A DNA stretch of 7,505 bases from positions 1 to 7,505 of the forward strand of contig CAMAJQ010000028.1 in assembly GCA_945835865.1 (NCBI GenBank), given 5' to 3'. Below the pieces are notes generated by a model, which was given only the letters and a program-made list of their open reading frames with translations, made no database searches and had not been told where the DNA came from. This document shows, piece by piece, positions 1-7,505 of this stretch. Positions within the stretch are counted from its first letter, which is position 1; every line of letters starts with the position of its first letter. This stretch comes from an uncultured Clostridia bacterium. GTDB taxonomy: Bacteria; Bacillota; Clostridia; Christensenellales; Borkfalkiaceae. The position numbers and the translations under genes are program-made.

Positions 1-50
1 CCTAAAATATAAATATTTTTCATCTTTTTTCGAAAATGCGGCGAGAATTG
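1..50. other. AT-rich flank upstream of the promoter
   Basis: This stretch contains runs of T at 16-20 and 25-30 and an AT-only inverted repeat (AAAATAT at 4-10 against ATATTTT at 13-19). No upstream gene end can be recognised in it. In Bacillota the gene before rpoB is usually rplL or a small methyltransferase gene, so the T runs could be the tail of an upstream terminator whose stem lies outside the window, or upstream AT-tracts that help the polymerase bind the promoter that follows. Neither reading can be settled from the sequence. Confidence 0.4.
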
Positions 51-79
51 TTGACAACGGAAAATTCTTGCATTATAAT
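51..79 (+). promoter_or_regulatory. Consensus sigma-A promoter P1 for rpoBC
   Basis: A perfect -35 hexamer TTGACA (51-56) is followed by a 17-bp spacer and a perfect -10 hexamer TATAAT (74-79). All twelve positions match the housekeeping sigma-70/sigma-A consensus with ideal spacing, so strong constitutive or growth-linked transcription is expected, beginning near position 86. It lies about 310 nt upstream of the rpoB start and is oriented toward rpoB. It implies that rpoBC has its own promoter here and does not depend only on read-through from ribosomal protein genes upstream. Confidence 0.87.
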
Positions 80-95
80 TATATAATGCTATAAT
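68..95 (+). promoter_or_regulatory. Overlapping extended -10 promoter P2
   Basis: TGCTATAAT at 87-95 is a perfect extended -10 element (TGn before TATAAT). A weak -35 candidate, TTGCAT at 68-73, sits 16 bp upstream and matches the consensus only at TTG, but extended -10 promoters need little -35 contact. Initiation would fall near position 102. It overlaps P1, so the two would compete for polymerase or act as alternative starts. Whether it is used is inference. Confidence 0.5.
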
Positions 96-105
96 CGATA
101 ATAGC
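70..105. promoter_or_regulatory. Two abutting inverted repeats over the -10 boxes (operator-like)
   Basis: The first dyad has perfect 8-bp arms, GCATTATA at 70-77 and TATAATGC at 82-89, around a 4-bp centre; it covers the P1 -10 box and its start point. The second, GCTATAATCGATAATAGC at 88-105, is symmetric at 16 of 18 positions and covers the P2 -10 box. They share the GC at 88-89. Dyads placed over a -10 box are typical of operators for dimeric repressors, but the symmetry here also arises partly because TATAAT-like boxes recur in tandem. No regulator can be named. Confidence 0.35.
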
Positions 106-156
106 GACTTTCTGCGCTTTTTTGCCCGGAAAGAAGGGGATCCGCACGCCGCGGGG

Positions 157-189
157 ACGGGGTTTTCCGCCGTTTTAGCGAACGGAAAA
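157..189 (+). repeat. Competing inverted repeats in the leader
   Basis: Two mutually exclusive stems can be drawn. The first pairs ACGGGG (157-162) with CC (167-168) and CCGT (170-173), with one bulged G at 169 and a TTTT loop, followed by TTT at 174-176; it looks like a weak terminator. The second pairs TTTTCCG (163-169) with CGGAAAA (183-189), 7 bp around a 13-nt loop that could itself hold a small CCGTT/AACGG stem shifted by a few bases. Base-pairing alternatives of this kind are common by chance in GC-rich leaders, so the regulatory reading is tentative. Confidence 0.3.
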
Positions 190-193
190 GAAC

Positions 194-208
194 TTCCGTC
201 TCACGGAA
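194..208 (+). repeat. Short perfect hairpin in the leader
   Basis: TTCCGT (194-199) pairs perfectly with ACGGAA (203-208), leaving a 3-nt CTC loop. No T run follows, so it is not a terminator. It could act as an RNA stability or spacing element in the leader; no function can be assigned. Confidence 0.3.
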
Positions 209-243
209 CCTATTATACACCATGGCGGCGACAAAATCAAGAT

Positions 244-268
244 TTTTTCCGGAAAATTTTTCGGAAAA
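244..268 (+). repeat. Tandem TTTTT-C(C)GG-AAAA palindromic units
   Basis: TTTTTCCGGAAAA (244-256) is followed directly by TTTTTCGGAAAA (257-268), a near-identical tandem copy lacking one C. The first unit contains a 12-bp palindrome, TTTTCCGGAAAA (245-256). As RNA, TTTTCCG (245-251) can also pair with CGGAAAA (262-268) around a 10-nt loop. It is either a small duplicated binding site or a structured element of the rpoB leader. Confidence 0.4.
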
Positions 269-331
269 GTGAAAAACCGCACCGCCGGGAAAAGCGGGCG
301 CCGCCGGGGCGGACGGGAAAGCGGAAAGGGC

Positions 332-378
332 TTACCGTGGCAGCGGCGGAAAAACCAGGAACCGGTAATCATTTTTTT
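332..378 (+). terminator. Putative attenuator hairpin before rpoB
   Basis: TTACCG (332-337) pairs perfectly with CGGTAA (363-368), and TGG (338-340) can continue the stem with CCA (355-357) across a 5-nt bulge (358-362); the loop is 341-354. Three bases after the stem comes a run of seven T (372-378), six bases before the rpoB Shine-Dalgarno. Hairpin plus T run at this spot resembles a leaky intrinsic terminator, which would fit the partial attenuation known upstream of rpoB in E. coli. The bulged stem is weak, so complete termination is unlikely. Confidence 0.35.
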
Positions 379-383
379 AAGAT

Positions 384-390
384 AAAGGAG
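384..390 (+). promoter_or_regulatory. rpoB ribosome binding site
   Basis: AAAGGAG lies 8 nt before the ATG at 399, a strong Shine-Dalgarno match at near-ideal spacing. It fixes the start codon and agrees with the N-terminus expected for bacterial RpoB. Confidence 0.9.
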
Positions 391-398
391 TGTTTTGA

Positions 399-3300
399 AT
401 GACGCGCAATTTACCGTTAGTTAAATTCGGCAACGTCGAAAGAAGAACCTTCTCCAAAATCAGAGAGGTACAGCCCATCCCGTACCTCATCGAGATCCAG
501 AGAGATTCTTACGCGAGTTTCATCGAGGAGGGAATCAGCGAGGTCTTCGAGGACTTTTCCCCGATCACCGACTATTCCGACCGTTTCGAACTCTATTTCC
601 TCGACCACTCCCTTTCGGACAAGTCGAAATACGGCGAAAAGGAGTGCAGGGACAGAGACGCGACTTACGCCGTGCCGCTGAAGGTAAAAGTAAGGCTCGT
701 AAACAAAGTGACGGGGGAGATCATCGACCAGGACGTCTTCATGGGCGAGCTTCCCAAGATGACCGAAAACGGATCCTTCATCATCAACGGCGCGGAGAGA
801 GTCATCGTTTCCCAGCTCGTCCGCTCTCCCGGCGTATATAACGGGTTCGAATACGGCAAGACGGGCAAGAAGATATTCAACACCACGGTCATTCCCAACC
901 GCGGAGCGTGGCTGGAGTTCGAAGAGGACGCCGACGGCGTGCTCTGGGTCAAGGTGGACAGGACGAGAAAACTGACCGCCACCGTCCTTCTCCGCGCGCT
1001 CGGATTCGGGTCGGACGAAGCCCTCAAAGAACTCTTCGACAACGATCCCATGCTCGTGACCACGGCGGAAAAGGATATTGCCAAGACGGAAGCGGAAGGG
1101 CTTTTCGAGTTGTACAGAAGACTGCGCCCGGGCGAGATCCCCACCGACGACGCCGTCCGCCAGCACGTGAAGAACCTCTTTTTCGATCCCAGAAGATACG
1201 ATTGCGCCAAGGTCGGCAGATATAAATTCAACAAGCGCCTCAACATGGGCGTCAGACTCGTCGGCTGCACCGCTTACGAGGATATCGTCAGCGAGGACGG
1301 CGAACTTCTCGTCCGCAAGGGAGAAGTCGTCACCGCCGAACAGGCGAAACTCGTCCAGAACAGCGGCATCAACGAGGTGTACGTTTCCGTCAACGGCGAA
1401 AAGCATAAGATGATCGCCAACGGCGCCGTCGATTTCGAGGCGGTCGCCGGCTGTTCGTACCGTCCGTTCGGACTCGTGGAGACCGTTTACTATCCCAACT
1501 TCGTCTTCGCGAAAGAGATCGCCGAAGCGGTGAAGTCTTCCTCGGTGGAAGACGTCGCGGAGACTTACCGCGACCGCATCAACGCCATTCACTATTTCGT
1601 CGAGCCGACCGTCTCCTCCGACGAGGACCTCAAGCCCGAGGAAAAGAAGAATATCGAAAAGCGCATCGAGATCCGCAGGAGATTCGTCTTCGCCTGCCGC
1701 TCCTTCTTCGATATCATCGAGGCGGGCGTTCCCGAAAAACTCACCCCCGAACAGAAAAAGAACATCAAGCCCCTTACCGATAAACTCAACCATAAACACA
1801 TCACGACGGACGATATCATCGCGACGGTCTCCCTCATCTTCGACCTCAATTACGGCATCGGCTCGGTGGACAACATCGACCACCTCGGCAACCGCCGCGT
1901 GCGTTCGGTGGGAGAACTGCTGCAGAACCAGTTCCGCATCGGTATCGCGAGACTGGAAAGGGTCATCAAGGAGAGAATGTCCACGCAGGACCCCAAAGAG
2001 GTCTCTCCGCAGGGGCTGATCAACGTGCGTCCCGTTTCGAGCGCGATCAAGGAATTCTTCGGTTCCTCCCAGCTCTCGCAGTTCATGGACCAGACCAACC
2101 CGATCGCCGAACTGACGCATAAGAGAAAACTCTCCGCCCTCGGACCCGGCGGTCTCAACCGAGAGAGAGCGACCTTCGAGGTCCGCGACGTTCACTACAC
2201 CCACTACGGCAGAATGTGCCCCATCGAAACGCCCGAAGGTCAGAACATCGGTCTGATCACCTCCCTCTCCGTTTACGCCAAGGTCAACGAGTACGGCTTT
2301 ATCGAGTCGGCGTACAGAAGAGTGGATAAGGCGACGGGCATCGTGACGGACGTCGTAGACTACCTCACCGCGGACGAGGAAGACGCCTTCGTCGTCGCGC
2401 AGGCGAACGAGCCCCTCGACGAAGAAGGGCGTTTCGTCAACGCCCGCGTTTCCTGCAGAAGAAGGGACGAGATCACCGAACTTCCCCGCGAAGAGATCGA
2501 CTACATGGACGTTTCTCCCAAGCAGTTGGTTTCCGTCGCGACCGCGCTCATTCCCTTCCTGGAAAACTGCGATACCAACCGCGCGCTCATGGGCTCCAAC
2601 ATGCAGCGTCAGGCGGTTCCCCTGCTCAAACCCGAAACGCCCATCGTCGGAACGGGCATCGAGGCGAAGATCGCTTACGACTCCGGCGTCATGGTCATCG
2701 CGGAGGCGGACGGCGTCGTCAAAGCCGTTTCCGGATCCTTCATCACCGTGACCGAGGACGACGGCACCTCGAAGGGCAGAGACAGAGTATATACTTTAAA
2801 GAAATTCGAGCGTTCCAACCAGGGAACCTGCCTCAATCAGAAACCCATCGTCAAGACGGGCGACAAAGTGTATAAGGGCATGATCCTCGCGGACGGCCCC
2901 GCCACCTGCGACGGCGAACTCGCCCTCGGCAGAAACATTCTCATCGGTTTCATGACCTGGGAAGGCTACAACTACGAAGACGCCATCCTCCTTTCCGAGA
3001 AACTCGTGCAGAACGACGTGTTCACCTCCATTCATATCGAGGAACACGAGATCGAATGCCGCGAGACCAAACTCGGCGAGGAAGAGATCACGAGAGATAT
3101 TCCCAACATCGGCGACGACGCCCTGAAGGACCTCGACGACGAAGGCATCATCCGCGTCGGCGCGGAAGTGACGAGCGGCGATATCCTCGTCGGTAAGGTC
3201 ACCCCCAAGGGAGAGACCGAACTGACCCCCGAAGAGAGACTGCTCCGCGCCATCTTCGGCGAAAAGGCGAGAGAAGTGAGAGATACCTCTCTCCGCGTGC

Positions 3301-4379
3301 CTCACGGCGAAGGCGGTATCGTCGTCGACGTGAAGATCTTCACGAGAGAGAACAAGGACGAACTTTCGCCGGGCGTCAACAAACTCGTCAGGGTTTACAT
3401 CGCGCAGAAGAGAAAGATCTCCGTCGGCGACAAGATGGCGGGACGTTATGGAAACAAGGGCGTTATTTCGAGGATCCTTCCCGAAGCGGATATGCCTTTC
3501 CTTGCGGACGGCACCCCCCTTCAGATCGTCCTCAACCCCCTCGGCGTTCCCTCCCGAATGAACATCGGACAGGTGCTCGAAGTGCACCTTTCCCTCGTCT
3601 GCAAACAACTCGGCTGGAAGATCGCGACCCCCGTTTTCGACGGCGCGTCCGAGAGCGACATCAAGGAACTGCTCGAAGAAAACCACTTCGTCAATCCCTA
3701 CGGCGACGTGGACGGCAAGATCCAGCTTTACGACGGCAGGACGGGCGAACCCTTTGAACACAGGGTCACCGTCGGCTATATGTATATGATCAAACTGCAC
3801 CCCCTCGTGGACGACAAGATCCACGCGCGTGCGGTCGGTCCGTACTCCCTCGTCACCCAGCAGCCCCTCGGCGGAAAGGCGCAATTCGGCGGGCAGCGTT
3901 TCGGCGAAATGGAAGTGTGGGCGCTCGAAGCATACGGCGCGTCTCACATCCTGCAGGAGATCCTGACCGTCAAGTCGGACGACGTGGTCGGCAGGGTCAA
4001 GACTTACGAATCCATCGTCAAGGGCAACGACATTTCCGAACCGGGGATCCCCGAGTCCTTCAAGGTCCTTCTCAAAGAACTGCAGAGCCTTGCTCTCGAC
4101 ATGAAGGTCCTGACCGAGAACCACGAGGAGATCAGCCTGAAGGATCTGACCGACGACGGCGAAGACGTCACCGTCATTCCGAGAGCGGACAAGACGCACT
4201 ACGAAGAGATCGACCTCGGTTTCGACAAGCCGGAACAGACGGAAGAACACGAGGAAGAAGACTCTATCTTCGTGGACGATCTCGACGAGGAATCCTTCAA
4301 CGACGACGACTTCAAGTCCAGCGATCTCTTTGACGATTTCGACGACCTCGAAGATCTCGACGAAGACGACGATAACTGA
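399..4379 (+). CDS. rpoB: DNA-directed RNA polymerase subunit beta
   Basis: RpoB forms one jaw of the cytoplasmic core RNA polymerase (α2ββ'ω) and supplies the rifamycin pocket and the RNA-contacting part of the active centre. Visible landmarks: [12 protein letters not shown] (129-140) of the protrusion; [14 protein letters not shown] 490-500; rifampicin region [11 protein letters not shown] (555-565) to GPGGL (582-586); TPEG (611-614); GYNYED with Glu860/Asp861; flap LLRAIFGEK (948-956); [12 protein letters not shown] (1010-1021) with active-site Lys1012 and Lys1020; C-terminal KELQSLALD (1226-1234). At 1326 residues it is longer than B. subtilis RpoB (~1193). The surplus is about 90 residues within roughly 352-465 of the lobe region and about 40 in an acidic tail (27 of the last 48 residues are Asp/Glu). 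Unusual residues are Lys577 (Arg529 in E. coli numbering), Gln615 and Tyr1017. The frame is intact, and rpoC follows after 18 nt. Confidence 0.99.
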   Translation: MTRNLPLVKFGNVERRTFSKIREVQPIPYLIEIQRDSYASFIEEGISEVFEDFSPITDYSDRFELYFLDHSLSDKSKYGEKECRDRDATYAVPLKVKVRLVNKVTGEIIDQDVFMGELPKMTENGSFIINGAERVIVSQLVRSPGVYNGFEYGKTGKKIFNTTVIPNRGAWLEFEEDADGVLWVKVDRTRKLTATVLLRALGFGSDEALKELFDNDPMLVTTAEKDIAKTEAEGLFELYRRLRPGEIPTDDAVRQHVKNLFFDPRRYDCAKVGRYKFNKRLNMGVRLVGCTAYEDIVSEDGELLVRKGEVVTAEQAKLVQNSGINEVYVSVNGEKHKMIANGAVDFEAVAGCSYRPFGLVETVYYPNFVFAKEIAEAVKSSSVEDVAETYRDRINAIHYFVEPTVSSDEDLKPEEKKNIEKRIEIRRRFVFACRSFFDIIEAGVPEKLTPEQKKNIKPLTDKLNHKHITTDDIIATVSLIFDLNYGIGSVDNIDHLGNRRVRSVGELLQNQFRIGIARLERVIKERMSTQDPKEVSPQGLINVRPVSSAIKEFFGSSQLSQFMDQTNPIAELTHKRKLSALGPGGLNRERATFEVRDVHYTHYGRMCPIETPEGQNIGLITSLSVYAKVNEYGFIESAYRRVDKATGIVTDVVDYLTADEEDAFVVAQANEPLDEEGRFVNARVSCRRRDEITELPREEIDYMDVSPKQLVSVATALIPFLENCDTNRALMGSNMQRQAVPLLKPETPIVGTGIEAKIAYDSGVMVIAEADGVVKAVSGSFITVTEDDGTSKGRDRVYTLKKFERSNQGTCLNQKPIVKTGDKVYKGMILADGPATCDGELALGRNILIGFMTWEGYNYEDAILLSEKLVQNDVFTSIHIEEHEIECRETKLGEEEITRDIPNIGDDALKDLDDEGIIRVGAEVTSGDILVGKVTPKGETELTPEERLLRAIFGEKAREVRDTSLRVPHGEGGIVVDVKIFTRENKDELSPGVNKLVRVYIAQKRKISVGDKMAGRYGNKGVISRILPEADMPFLADGTPLQIVLNPLGVPSRMNIGQVLEVHLSLVCKQLGWKIATPVFDGASESDIKELLEENHFVNPYGDVDGKIQLYDGRTGEPFEHRVTVGYMYMIKLHPLVDDKIHARAVGPYSLVTQQPLGGKAQFGGQRFGEMEVWALEAYGASHILQEILTVKSDDVVGRVKTYESIVKGNDISEPGIPESFKVLLKELQSLALDMKVLTENHEEISLKDLTDDGEDVTVIPRADKTHYEEIDLGFDKPEQTEEHEEEDSIFVDDLDEESFNDDDFKSSDLFDDFDDLEDLDEDDDN
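1452..1793 (+). other. Expanded lobe segment of RpoB (residues ~352-465)
   Basis: Between the conserved [10 protein letters not shown] (266-275) and ITTDDIIA (468-475) RpoB has about 200 residues, against about 112 in B. subtilis and far fewer in E. coli, both recalled from memory. The extra residues fall mostly in this segment. It is charged and probably helical (runs such as [18 protein letters not shown] at 412-429), with alternating Lys/Glu. The place is a known site of lineage-specific length variation in bacterial β subunits, and here it is unusually long. Codon use resembles the rest of rpoB. Confidence 0.6.
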
Positions 4380-4385
4380 TTTTTC

Positions 4386-4391
4386 GGGAGG
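4386..4391 (+). promoter_or_regulatory. rpoC ribosome binding site
   Basis: GGGAGG ends 6 nt before the ATG at 4398 and lies wholly within the 18-nt gap after the rpoB stop. It gives rpoC its own strong initiation site. No promoter or terminator fits in the gap, so the two genes share a transcript. Confidence 0.9.
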
Positions 4392-4397
4392 ATATCA

Positions 4398-7505
<3,108 letters not shown>

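Larger units (their letters stand above)
86..398 (+). promoter_or_regulatory. Long untranslated leader of rpoB
   Basis: From the predicted P1 start to the rpoB ATG there are about 310 nt without a credible gene. The one small ATG-started frame (222-272, 16 codons) has no ribosome binding site. The leader is built of GC-rich blocks and A/T runs and holds several inverted repeats, annotated separately, ending in a terminator-like hairpin before the ribosome binding site. I recognise no known riboswitch, T-box or ribosomal-protein-binding leader. In other bacteria expression of rpoBC is modulated between rplL and rpoB by attenuation and RNA processing, so a post-initiation control role is plausible but is inference. 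Confidence 0.55.

Noticed and set aside
103..123. AGCG/CGCT stem followed by T6 as an early terminator
   Set aside because: It has only four base pairs with an 8-nt loop, too weak to terminate immediately after the promoter.
211..219. TATTATAC as a third promoter -10 in the leader
   Set aside because: No plausible -35 lies 16-18 bp upstream and there is no extended -10 TG.
222..272. 16-codon leader peptide frame (ATG at 222, TGA at 270-272)
   Set aside because: It has no Shine-Dalgarno before the ATG and no run of regulatory codons, so it is not supported as a translated leader peptide.
175..372. 65-codon minus-strand frame in the rpoB leader
   Set aside because: It is of low complexity and Pro/Arg/Phe-rich, has no recognisable family, and lies opposite a transcribed leader; it is probably chance.
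644..841. Small + strand frames inside rpoB and rpoC in other phases (for example 644-841, 908-1225, 5897-6316)
   Set aside because: They are out-of-phase translations of strongly conserved genes, Arg-rich and without family resemblance.
417..2204. 595-codon antisense reading frame across rpoB
   Set aside because: It is in exact codon register with rpoB and stays open only because rpoB lacks TTA, CTA and TCA codons. Its translation shows no recognisable family.
2796..4250. 484-codon antisense reading frame across rpoB
   Set aside because: The cause is the same; it ends precisely at the complement of the TTA codon for RpoB Leu800.

Overview
The window holds the RNA polymerase core operon segment rpoB-rpoC: a complete rpoB (β subunit, 1326 codons), an 18-nt gap, and the first 1036 codons of rpoC (β' subunit), which runs off the right edge with its frame open. 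Both genes are on the + strand. The rest is about 400 nt of non-coding DNA upstream of rpoB. No mobile element, CRISPR array, tRNA or rRNA is visible, and I see no novel gene system; the points of interest are in the promoter/leader and in lineage-specific changes of the polymerase itself.

Organism: both subunits resemble Bacillota (Firmicutes) polymerase. RpoB has the [10 protein letters not shown] form of the rifampicin region, and its flap-to-active-site segment lacks the large insert seen in E. coli. RpoC lacks the large trigger-loop insert (SI3) of Gammaproteobacteria. The coding DNA is moderately GC-rich, Arg is split between AGA/AGG and CGC/CGT, and both genes carry insertions not found in Bacillus. 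This suggests an uncultured or divergent Clostridia-type bacterium; the exact order is inference only.

Layout: 1-50 is AT-rich with no gene end visible. At 51-105 there is a very strong promoter region: a fully consensus TTGACA/17/TATAAT promoter overlaps a second, extended -10 promoter, and both -10 boxes sit inside inverted repeats. About 86-398 is a roughly 310-nt untranslated leader with several inverted repeats, a recurring CGGAAAA heptamer, and a terminator-like hairpin plus T7 run just before the rpoB ribosome binding site. rpoB (399-4379) and rpoC (4398-end) each have a strong Shine-Dalgarno sequence and are almost certainly co-transcribed. Their products pair with the α dimer and ω to form the transcribing core enzyme: RpoB supplies the rifamycin pocket, flap and active-site lysines, and RpoC supplies the Mg-binding aspartates, bridge helix and trigger loop.

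Main oddities: an extra ~90 residues in the RpoB lobe region; an extra ~70 residues in RpoC shortly after the catalytic Mg motif; a long acidic RpoB tail; single-residue departures at normally near-invariant positions (RpoB Lys577, Gln615 and Tyr1017; RpoC Ser424 and Gly840); and an almost complete absence of TTA, CTA and TCA codons that creates very long but spurious antisense reading frames. Comparisons with E. coli and B. subtilis are from memory, not from an alignment run here.
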